Positions 44,298 to 54,034 of a stretch of 64,000 nucleotides of DNA are shown here, piece after piece. The notes beneath the pieces were generated by a model. It was not told the origin of the DNA, made no database searches, and saw nothing but the letters and a program-made list of their open reading frames with translations. Source of the stretch: Ophiobolus disseminans (lineage: Eukaryota > Ascomycota > Dothideomycetes > Pleosporales > Phaeosphaeriaceae); assembly GCA_010093685.1 (NCBI GenBank), contig MU006250.1, forward strand, positions 244,639 to 308,638, read 5' to 3'. Numbering within the stretch: the stretch's first letter is position 1; every line of letters begins with the position of its first letter. Made by a program: the position numbers and the translations under genes.

Positions 44298-45799
44298 ATG
44301 TCGCTGCATGCCCTGCCCACGGGGCTGGACACAAAGATTATCGAATATCTTGAACACAAAGCGTGCAACAACATCTCTCGTGTCTCTAGATACAATCGAA
44401 AGATCAGCAAGCCGCTACTATATGACCGGATTCACCTGCAGAGTTTTGATAGCGCCGGCATCAAGCTTCTTCTGACGACACTGCTTGGTTGCGACGATCT
44501 TCTGTACCACACACACTCAGTGTACATTGAGTGCAATGAAGATTGTCGCCCTGTTGCTGCACCGCCGGATCCAGATGTGTTCACTAAGCTAGAGCGCGGG
44601 TCCTGCACAGATGAACCATACAATCTCTTTGGCTGCCATTTGATGATGATCAAGGAGCACATTGATAGCTTGGTGGATCGCATCTTCCGCCTCATGTCAA
44701 GATGGCTTGGCTAGGACGCATACTTGAGCCGCACTCTCGCTCCGACGCCGCTCTAGCACGGTTGCTTTGTTTAGCCACTGAGACGACTTCAATACGTGTC
44801 GAGACATCGACTGGCATACCCGTTTCCGATGACTTTCGAGGTTTTAGGTACCATGGACCGGGAAGTGATTGGCAAGGCTTCGAGCAACCGCCCGTTCAAA
44901 CATCTTCAGCGCCTCCAGCTTGGCAGTGGCGGCCACGAGCTGCATGTCTTCGGCGCTAACGTCATGGGAAGTTTGAGAGAACTCATCATCAAGAGTGCTA
45001 GTCTGATGCATCTTGAAGCTCCGGGAAGCTCCTCACTTGGTTCAACCAGCTCCATCACCAAATTGCTTATGGATGAGGTCACTTTTGATCCTGGCATTCC
45101 TACATCAACCATCTCACATGGTCGGATGAGAAATCTGGAAGTTCTGGTTGTATGGGGGTTGGTCGAACGTCCCCTTACCAAGAGACCCAAATTCCATGGA
45201 TGGCGTATGACTACCGCGAGCTCAAACAGTCTATACTAGAGCATTTTCCATGTCTAGAAGAACTTGAGTGGACCGACACTTGCTATCGGGGTGATACAGG
45301 AACACTTTTTGATCATTTCACGGCATTTGTTTCTTTCTCGGAATTTGCCAGCTTAAAACGTCTTCATCTAGATTACGATATGCTCGTCCAGCCGATTCGG
45401 CAAGGCGGCTGGTACGATCAGGAACCCGCCCCGATCGTGGACCTAGTAAACCGTATCCCACCAGGGTTGGCATCACTCCAACTGTACAATATGGATTGTT
45501 TCCATCTCTCGGGGCATCACGAAATATCAGTTGAGGCGCTGCGTACGATACCCGCATGGGATTTCCCTCCGAAAACAGTCATACTCAATTTCAGCAAGAT
45601 TGGCTTGTGGTTACAAGCTGTACGCCGTAATCGTGTCGTTGACGTGACCGGGCCATATCTAGACTACCTCCAGTCTTTGGCGCTTACTGCTCAGGCTCTA
45701 GATGTGCGGTGTAGTGCGAACTACACATGCTCTGAGTTCGGAGTCAAGCAAACACCGTTGGTCAATGCTGACTTCAAAGTCTGGTTGATTTCAGTATGA
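44298..45799 (+). pseudogene. F-box-like protein gene, frameshifted (copy A)
   Basis: Starts MSLHALPTGLDTKIIEYL, the same opening as the other two copies (LPTELD at 54034, LSTELD at 51763), an F-box-like N-terminus. The frame then changes at about 44700 (after DRIFRLMS; continues as RILEPHSRSDAALARLLCLA), again near 44840 (continues as RPFKHLQRLQLGSGG, SLRELIIKSASLMHLEAP) and near 45155-45200 (continues as YDYRELKQSILEHFPCLEELEW to the stop at 45799). The pieces are collinear with the intact copy. No convincing introns explain the frame changes. F-box proteins recruit substrates to SCF ubiquitin ligases; this copy is dead. Confidence 0.65.
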
Positions 45800-46030
45800 A
45801 TACTGCAAGAATAGATCGAGGCGGCGAGAGATGGGGAAATAGGTCGAATGTTCTAGAATTACATGACTTGAGCTCTGACATTGAGATGTACATCAAATTA
45901 CGGCGAACTCCAGAAGTCCATAGTCGTTAGCACCTACTGAAGCAGTCGTTAGAATGCGTCGATATATTGCAACTCCGCTGATGGCGGCTATACAACACCA
46001 CTTCCATCATAGCGAGAAACGAACACACTG

Positions 46031-47891
46031 CTACAACCGCTTCCTCAGCACAAGTACAACACCATCACCCTCATGCGGCAACGAAGCGCCAGGCGAAGGC
46101 TTCGTAGTATCCAGCCGCGGAAACAGCGGCAAATCTCCATGCGTCTTCTTTCCTCCATTACGCATACGGTCCGCGTCCACACTGATATCGTACCGACCGA
46201 CCAGTAGCGCGACCGCAAAGCCTATCGAGCGCTTCGCCACAAAGCGACCAGGACAGAGCGTAGGCCCGCCGCCAAAGGGACGGTAGCTCTTGGAGTTCAG
46301 CAGTTTCGTATTATTGGCGAAGCGAAACGGTTCCAGGAGCATGGGATCGGCGCCCCATACGTCACGGTTCATGTGGAGCTGGCGGTACGGTATCTGGACT
46401 ACGATTAGCATTCGAGAAATTACAGGGTTAGAGTGATCTTACCAGAAGCTTACTGCCTGGTTGAAGCACTTTATCTCCGATTGCAGTCGGGGCGACGATC
46501 TCGCGCGCTAGCGCGCTGGCGACAGTTAAGCGGAGGACTTCGCTAATAAATGAATCTAGCTTGGGACAGTGCTCAGCCAGATATATCTCGTCGACCTTGC
46601 CGTCCTTAAATGCGGCTAGGACTTCGACACGGATCTCTGCGAGTAGTTGCGGGTCGTAGGCTATATATGCAATAGCCCAGAATGCGACTTTGTAGACGTT
46701 TCCAAGTACGCTTCTTGCTGTTAGCAAAGACCAAACATTGCGGATTTGAGGGGAATACGTACGCCCAGATATGAAGCAGGAAGATTTTCGCAGTGTCGAG
46801 TTCGCAAAGACCAACATCCTTGGCCAGTTTCTCCGATGCTCGGACAAAGTAATTGCAATCGGATCGTTCCTCGTACGGAAGCCTAAAGTATTCTACGAAT
46901 GTGTTGATGATCTCATCTTTGCCTGCGATCATGTCCCTGCTCATGAACTTTGGCATCTGAAACATGAACTTCCAGTTTGTGCGCTCCCAGCGTCCGAAGG
47001 CGTTGAGCAAGTTGGGATTCACTCTGAAGATGGACTTTCCGAGGGTAGCTTCAGCAGTGCAGCGCACAAACAGCTCGTTGCACAGCTCGAGAACAGAAAT
47101 CGAAATGCTGTCTTTCGACCGAGCCAGCACGGCCGGATGGTTGGGTGTACTGTCAAAGTCAAACGTGCGCTCCATACTAGGCGTTAGTCGGTTATGAAGC
47201 AGTTCCTCGAAGTCCTCGCCAGGAAGGAGTTGGGCGCGGTGATAGTTGTTCAACATGAAGGCTGCCGCCACGGGTTTGGGAAGGTCGGCATTGTGTGCAG
47301 CAGAGGGATCGACGACAAACACTTTCTTCATGCCACCGTCTGAGAACTGAATCCAACGGTACATATCTTCAATGACGGGGTGGTACGAAATGGTGGTCGT
47401 GTTGCGATAACAGCTCGCGACATGGTTGGGCGAGGTTACGATGTAGATACGCATGCCGGCCATCCAGACGCTGTATGGTTCTTTTGTGTCGCGGAAATAG
47501 TTTCTGTGCACAGGTCAGAGTGGTTCAAGAAAAGATTTTTGGTTATACTTGCCTTCCATCTTCAAGAGCACCGTTATAATCTTTGAAAAAGGCTCGAGCA
47601 TGGCCTGCGGTTGTGTGAGCAATTGCATATTAGGTAGAGGGTCTCCATACCAAGATCTAGTTTGAAGCGTTATCAGTAAATGAATTGTTTCGTTGGAGAC
47701 AGCGGAATATGCATACATGGTATCCAATAAGGGAGTTCTCTTGGCTCGTTGGGATAAAGCAGTGGCCCGACTGTAAATTTCCAAATCCGCCATGTCAACA
47801 GCAGGATTATGGGAACGAATGCAGCAACGAGGAATTCGTTAGCTGGAATTAAGTTCTGTAAGGATTGTAGGAGATGAGTGGGAGTAGTCAT
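46031..47891 (-). CDS. Cytochrome P450 with a 6-nt microexon
   Basis: Six exons: 47891-47717, 47656-47651 (6 nt), 47604-47553, 47503-46763, 46713-46443 and 46393-46031, all in phase, 535 aa. The N-terminus has a membrane anchor (FLVAAFVPIILLLTW). The microexon ATCTTG restores the P450 motif WIPYLGHARAFF across two introns. Further marks: helix-I-like region HIWASVLGNVYKVAFWA, ExxR in SEVLRL, and heme loop FGGGPTLCPGRF with the cysteine ligand. The layout suggests the fungal P450s distantly related to CYP7/CYP8. Intron 3 has a GC donor (GCAAGT); intron 4 uses an AAG acceptor next to an unused CAG. ER-bound monooxygenase; substrate unknown. Divergent from an SDR gene. Confidence 0.88.
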
Positions 47892-48457
47892 TTCAAGGTG
47901 GCAATGGGTAGCGTCCCATCAAATAACAGCAATATCGTCGAAACTGAAGGTACAAAAGGACCCTCGGTCAAGAAATAAGAAGGCACACACGACAGCACTT
48001 GCACGAAGATGGGTTGCAACTCGTTTGTCAGCCATGCACGATCGCCCGACGCTAGTTTGTCAGCCTTGCACGAAGACGCCCCGTAACTCGCCTGTCAGCC
48101 GTGCATGATAGCCTGCAGGTACGATAACCTTGGAAGCCGTTGACCTTTTCGCGATTGTCGATGGTGGCGTAGCCAAGCACCGGCCCAAGCGCCAGCCCTA
48201 CCCAGGCCGAAGCTGTGCCTCCTGTGCCTTCTTAAGAGCCCATCTCGCTCGCGGCTCCGGGGCGGATCCGGTGATAAAAACAATGTCGGTGGTAAATAAG
48301 GGCTGCTGGTCGCCCGGCTTCTCTACTGTCTGCCTGTGCTGTTGTCCCGGTCCGAACGCGACAACTCGCAACTGCTTCATACTAATATCGTACAATTCTT
48401 GCCTGCGCGACTCTTCATTCGCTCGAAATCTCCGTTTTCAGACAGCTCGACTTCATC
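47892..48457. promoter_or_regulatory. Divergent promoter of the P450/SDR pair, with short repeats
   Basis: Both genes start outward from this 566-bp region. Three degenerate copies of a 32-35 bp unit, each carrying TGTCAGCC followed by a TGCACGA-like block, lie at about 48016-48115 (TGTCAGCC at 48026, 48058 and 48093). They may be a repeated regulatory element or a simple tandem duplication. Confidence 0.45.
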
Positions 48458-49409
48458 ATGACTTCCAAAGAAACTGTGCTCATCACCGGCTGCAGCGATG
48501 ACGGTATCGGCTACGGCCTTGCTGTCCAGTTCCAGAAGCGCGGCTATCACGTGTTCGCAACTGCACGCACTGTTGAAAAGATGTCGAAGCTGAAGGGTCT
48601 CCCCAATGTTATGCTACTTCCACTTGACGTCGTTGAGCCGGCCCACATCAAGGCTGCAGTTGAAGCCGTGACTAAGGAAACCGGCGGCACTCTGAACTAC
48701 CTCATCAGCAATGCTGGTCGCAACCACTTCATGCCCATTCTCGACGAAGACCTCGACACCGTCAGGGCGCTCTTCGATGTCAACGTGTTTGGACCGATGG
48801 CTTTGACGAAGGCTTTTGCGCCCCTCATCATCAAAGCGAAGGGCTCATTTGCCTTTGTCACCTCAATATCTGGATACATCAACGTTCCGTGGATGGGTAA
48901 ATTATCAAGGTGCTATATCGTATCATCAGCTAATGCATACGTCCAGGCACATATGCGGCGACGAAGCGAGGCATCGAACTGATTGCCGAGACTCTACGCC
49001 TCGAGGTCGAGCCCTTCGGCGTCAACGTCATCGAAATCGTCACCGGTGCCGTCAAAACACTGGGACAGAGCTACTTCAGCGACTATGCACTTCCAGCAGA
49101 TTCACTCTACAAGTCCGTCGAAGCGAGCGTCAAGAGCCGAGCACAGGGTAACGATGGTCTACCACGTATGCCGCTAGAGGAGTATTCGGTAGCTGTGACG
49201 GACGAGATCATCAATCGTACGCCAGGAAAGTTCTGGTATGGGCAGAATGCAGACTTGGTCAAGAAGAGCACGACCGCCACGGCCATTCCGCAGTCAGCCA
49301 TGGTAAGCATACTGCAGCCATGGAAGATCGAAGCGGAACTAACCTCATACAGGATGCTGGTGCAATCATGTGCACTGGACTAGACGAAATGGCGAAAGAG
49401 GGCGAATGA
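48458..49409 (+). CDS. Short-chain dehydrogenase/reductase (Ayr1-like)
   Basis: Three exons: 48458-48896, 48947-49302 and 49353-49409, 283 aa. Classical SDR features: VLITGCSDDGIGYGLA (TGxxxGIG nucleotide-binding loop), ISNAGRN (NAG), VTSISGYI with the catalytic Ser, and across intron 1 GTYAATKRG with the catalytic Tyr and Lys (YxxxK). An Arg at the end of beta-2 (TARTVEKM) suggests NADP(H). The overall layout resembles the 1-acyldihydroxyacetone-phosphate reductase (Ayr1) group, but the substrate is an inference. It is transcribed divergently from the P450 gene, which suggests the two act on one pathway. Confidence 0.88.
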
Positions 49410-50206
49410 TCCGGTGGTGCATGGTGGAGGATCTGAGTGTAGACGCAGGCCGGTTGCGAAGTGTAGCCTTGAGGATCAATAACGCGTAAATAGCGATACG
49501 ACGAAGGGGTTTGGAATAAACGGAGTGAAGAAGTCGAGAGATCCCGGTCTGGATGTTCGTGGGGTGTGTGGCTTGATATTAGGCTCTCGATCTAACCTTT
49601 AAGTTTGACGTTGCGGACTTCAAAAGTGTCAACGATTCTTTGTTCACATATTGCGTGGCTTTGACTCTCTGATGCTGGTCCTCCTCCACTTGCGTCTTTG
49701 AGAATGAATCAGAACTCAAGGGCAAAGAATCTGAGTCCAAGCCATTGCCGGCGTACTTCTAATCATTGCTCTTTTCTTCTTTGACTTATTAGCTGCGGCC
49801 ATCCGATTTAGGCTGGGTGCCAAATTGACGAAACTGGAATGTGTTGGAGGTTGCAATGCATGAGAGCTCATAAGGACAGTGAACACAGGTAAGAAACCTT
49901 GGTCAACGCTGGACGCATTGCTAAGCTATCCTACGACGCAACTCGCTTTTCGGGAGTGGATCTGAAGGATGCAAACGGTAGGCTATGTAGGTGCAAGCTT
50001 CGAGATTTCGGGACGGTATATAGTGGTGTCAGCCTCGATTACAACCTGATTTATGCTGCAAGCTCTGGAAATCATGACTTTGAAGTAACATTGAGTACGT
50101 GACAAGTCGAGGCGAAGCGATGATGATACTCGGGTAGCATTGACAGTGTGGCTCAGCTATGCTGGGTCCATCTTTGTGATCGATCTTCCAAACTTCTTAT
50201 CATCTA
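49410..50206. other. Intergenic
   Basis: Between the SDR and F-box-like copy B 3' ends. No gene recognised. Confidence 0.5.
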
Positions 50207-51763
50207 TCATATGATTGTTGGGATTCCGTTCACGTCGGTATTGAACTCTATCCCCCTTGCCTTGAGTTCAATGAGATACTTGTCGTAAAAGATTTCCTCC
50301 GCCGTGAATCCTGGTGCGACGAGTGGTCGAAGCGTGTCTCCCAATCCGATGAGATAAACCACACTCAACGTTGTATCAAGCGGGTGCAACATATCAGCTA
50401 TTTTTCGCAGTGTGTCCAAAGCTGCATCCTGAATTGCAAAGGGTCCGCAGCTCATTTTGTCGTGTGGCCAGTCATACATGTTGACCACAATGGTGATGCG
50501 TTTGACTGGAAGACGGGAGACGAACTGTGCGAATTCGTAGAGCTTGTTCTCTCGATTCTCAATACCACCCAGGAATCTGCTGTGTATATAACGTACGAGG
50601 ACCCAATTGAGCCCGCACAAGTCAAAGTCTGACAGCCCTTTGGGGAAGAAGCCCTCAAGGTAGGCTTTAGAAGGCAGCTCATACAGCACTCCGTTTGCCA
50701 GGAACAATTTGTAGTCTAGAAAAAGTGTTTTCAGCTTCTCCAGCTGGGAAAAGGTGCCGAACGGAGTCGGGGTCTGTCCGGAACGGATAATAGTCCCTAC
50801 CCAGCAGAAAGTGTGTAGCTTCGGTAGGTACGCAGCCATGGTAGTCTCCAGTTTTCTGTAATCGAATGTCTCCCAAGGACGAGGTTGGTTGGGAGCTACA
50901 GAAAGATCCCCAATAACTTGAACCCACAGTACTTCCAATCCAGCAAACCATGGGGACCGGATTGCGTCTCGCAAGATTTGTGGGTCCAGATTTACGTGTA
51001 TCAGCTTTATATGGGTAAGTGGGCGTATGGTGGGTGGCGCTGATCTCGGTGTAAGAAGTTGGCGTATGCTCCTGTAGCCTTCGAGTTTGAGGCATCTCAT
51101 GGACGGCGAGATGGCAGCATTAAAGTTGAAGTGACGCCCCGTATCATTTCGCAGCTCATACAATTCCAAGTCCTGAAGCGGGCAGTCGGGGCGGCCTCCA
51201 TGAGAGATTGTCCAATCGAGATTTAGCATGTGGCGCGTCGTGGGCAGATGATGTCCCGGCGACAAGGTGAGCCTGACCATTTTGACTTTATTCGCGAGAC
51301 ACACTACGATGGCAAGTGCACCATCGAAGTACGGGAAAGGGTCGAAGACCCTCAGAAAAAAATGTGTCCTGTTCTCTGGGGTGGAACTGGTGTGCGCAAG
51401 AGTGGTAAGGATGACGCTCCTGATGGTCGCTTGTTGAGATGTTAGGCGGTGGTAAAGAGACACACCGGAAGGGTCACCGGGGTGGGTCTGGAGTATCGAC
51501 ATAGGAGGCGGCTGATCGTTCGAATGGGAGTACAGCTCTATGGATTCGACTTGAGGACGTAAGTCGGGCCGTTCAAGCAACGTGAGTAAGAATTGTGTGA
51601 TCCGCCTGCCTTGAGTTGCGGCGAAACATACATGACGATACAACCGAGGCTCCGCAAGCTCCCTGTAGTATTTGGAGACGTGCGTCATAGGTTCTATAGC
51701 AGAAGGGTCGAGGTATCCAACAACTATTACGTCCAGCTCTGTGGACAATTTGTGGAGAGGCAT
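50207..51763 (-). CDS. F-box-like protein, intact (copy B)
   Basis: Intronless, 518 aa from the ATG at 51763 (MPLHKLSTELDVIVVGYLD), chosen because the other two copies begin at the same point. The first 45 residues form an F-box-like helical motif (LSTELD...THVSKYYRELAEPRLYRHV). The rest has a regular pattern of short Leu-rich segments (MRCLKLEGYRSIRQLL, ITHIKLIHVNL-like, LEVLWVQVIGDL, LHTFCWVG, LKTLFLDYKLF), as in degenerate leucine-rich repeats. It probably serves as a substrate adaptor of an SCF ubiquitin ligase or is an orphan F-box protein. The only one of three local copies with a full frame. Confidence 0.65.
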   Translation of the reverse strand: MPLHKLSTELDVIVVGYLDPSAIEPMTHVSKYYRELAEPRLYRHVCFAATQGRRITQFLLTLLERPDLRPQVESIELYSHSNDQPPPMSILQTHPGDPSGVSLYHRLTSQQATIRSVILTTLAHTSSTPENRTHFFLRVFDPFPYFDGALAIVVCLANKVKMVRLTLSPGHHLPTTRHMLNLDWTISHGGRPDCPLQDLELYELRNDTGRHFNFNAAISPSMRCLKLEGYRSIRQLLTPRSAPPTIRPLTHIKLIHVNLDPQILRDAIRSPWFAGLEVLWVQVIGDLSVAPNQPRPWETFDYRKLETTMAAYLPKLHTFCWVGTIIRSGQTPTPFGTFSQLEKLKTLFLDYKLFLANGVLYELPSKAYLEGFFPKGLSDFDLCGLNWVLVRYIHSRFLGGIENRENKLYEFAQFVSRLPVKRITIVVNMYDWPHDKMSCGPFAIQDAALDTLRKIADMLHPLDTTLSVVYLIGLGDTLRPLVAPGFTAEEIFYDKYLIELKARGIEFNTDVNGIPTII

Positions 51764-52514
51764 GCTGTCAGCCGCGGCTCGTAGCACGAATCTAATCCGC
51801 TTTCGGGGAGCTGTCGACGCTCGGGTAGTTGGAATGCTGGGAGTATTTGACTGGAGAAGAGGAGTGGGATGCGAAATAACAATAGCCGTGTCGCTTATGG
51901 ATGTCTTCGTTCACCTGCTGCGAAATATGGAGCAGTAACAAGTGCAAAGAAGATTCATACTCAATCGCCAAAACAATCGCTAGCTATTTCGGCAGTGTCG
52001 CACTTGGTACTTCCCTCTGCATTGTAGCTCCTTCTCTTGCACAGCGCTGTTCCCGTCTTCTCCCTGCATGTCTCTTGCCTAGCGAAACTCGGAACACTTC
52101 AGGACTTTACCTGCAAACTTCGCAGCTATTTTATGCGAGACGAGCGGATTAGTTGGAGAAAGGCGTTCTTGAGAATTGGAATGTGAAGAAATTACGAGAA
52201 CAAGTTTCGAGCTCCGGGTCGTGGCGAAGTGGTGCCCCCTCACTGAAGCTACCGGTAGCGCCGATTGTTGATTGGATGAACTCTCACTTGCGCCATCGGA
52301 ACTGCATCACCAGTTCCATCGATACTACCGACACAGCATCACCATGATTAACGCATTACAATTGTAGAGAAGCTAGGACTGACTCGCTTACTCCATATTG
52401 CAGGCACTGTTGACGTGTGCAACGATGAGGCTACTACGTTGCGTCACGACCGATCGCAAGCCGTTACCAACTCTACTTGTCTATCATCTGAGCAACATCC
52501 TCGTTAAAATGATA
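51764..52514. other. Intergenic
   Basis: Between F-box-like copies B and C; no other gene or repeat recognised. Confidence 0.5.
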
Positions 52515-54034
52515 CTACTCTTGCAGCTCTCTCACATGAGAGAAGACTTTTGTAATCCAACCAGGTTCAACCACCTTGCGCATTTCTTTTCCCTCTCCAT
52601 CCGTGTAATACCAGACATTGAGACATACGCCGTGTCGATGCAGCTCGTCCGCCACAAGCCTTAAGTATTCCACCGCGGTTCCGCTAAAATCAACAGGGTC
52701 GTTGTTGACCAGCAGATGAGATGGAGCAGTGCATCTGCCAAATCGATGTTCAAAGAGACATCTCGCAAGGTGGGGTGAGAGCATGCGAAAGCGCCAAGGC
52801 TTTGACGGGCGGTAAAACGATCAGCATCGCTGGTACCCTAAACATACGTGTACTGTGACGCAGACCATTCCAGACCATGAATTTCGAGAATTTGGAGGTT
52901 GGGTGGAAGAAACTCCTCGAAAGTTGTGAGGTCTGGGAGAGTTTGGAGATGACGTAAGGTTGGGTCAACTGACTTCCCATACTTTCCGTATCGTCCTGAA
53001 AAGAGATCATAGTCGATGCGTAGCACTTCCATAGCTGTGAAGCTCTTGAAGGATCCAAAAATTCTATGCTCAGCGGATTCGGACAATTTCCATGTCTTTT
53101 TCCAGACGAAATTCTTGAGGGTAGGCAGGTTCTCGTATAGAAGCTGCTTCAAGTTGCTGTAATTATAGTCTTTTGGCCATCCTCTAGCGTTTGCAGCAGT
53201 GATAACATGCAGTAATTCGTTTTTATCGAACCATGGATTGCAAAGCGCACGCTCGAGAATTTCTGGCTTGAACGCCCCGTTGTCCAATACAAGCTTGGTC
53301 AGCGTGCTTGGGAAAGAGAGTTTTGATATGGAAAAGCCGCCGAGAAAGCATGCGTGGCTAATCACAAGCTCTTTTATGCCTAGAATGACTGGTGGAGAAC
53401 CTCCATTCACGTGGATAGTATGCAACTTCCTAAAAGAATGGTTAGCTTCAGCGGGGTCGGCGGGCGAACAGCCGAGAGCCCTGATGATGTCTTGCGTCAT
53501 GGTCAGAGAACGGTGGTGAGAAGTGACGATGTCGAGATAGTTGAGTTGTGATGCGAGACACAAGATAAGTGCCAGTGCGCCGTCGAACTGTGGATGCGGC
53601 CGAAAGACTCGAATCAGCCACGTTGTTTGAAGTTGAGAGTCGATGGCTTCGCAGGCGACTTGCTTGATAGTACTCTGGAGGTCATTTGCGTGGGACATAA
53701 AACGGGACTAAGTATTCAATCTGCTGGCAAGCCGTTGTAAATTGAGGCACTCATCTTCCTGAGTGCGAGGGCGAGGTTCTTGGACAAAGGGCTCACCGTG
53801 ATGCAACCTGAAGCGACGGACGAGACCTCTGAGATCGGGATGCCGGAAAAGAGTCATGAGTAGGAGCTTGAAGCGGCAGTCTTCATCATTGCGCAAGTGT
53901 ATTGACGAGCATAATACAGCCTCGCCAAGCTTGTAGTAGTACTTTGAGACGCGCATCATGCCCACAACATCTTTGCCATCAAGGTGCTGTAGCACAGCGG
54001 CGTCCAATTCGGTGGGTAGCGCGCTCAGTGACAT
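52515..54034 (-). pseudogene. F-box-like protein gene with in-frame stops (copy C)
   Basis: Starts MSLSALPTELDAAVLQHLDGKDVVGMMRVSKYYYKL and follows copy B in order. A TAG at 53710-53708 interrupts the frame (LASRLNT-stop-SRFMSHAND), which then stays open for 289 codons with IRVFRPHPQFDGALALILCLAS and LKQLLYENLPTLKNFVW. A second TAG at 52840-52838 (YTYV-stop-GTSD) is followed by a short stretch in the same frame, and the last about 60 residues (NNDPVDFSGTAVEYLRLVADELHRHG) are in another frame. CAG is the simplest ancestor of both TAGs. Either the product is truncated or the gene is dead. Confidence 0.65.

Noticed and set aside
37402..49409. Secondary-metabolite cluster (regulator, exporter, P450, SDR)
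   Set aside because: No PKS, NRPS, terpene synthase or other backbone enzyme is present, and unrelated genes and pseudogenes lie between the parts.
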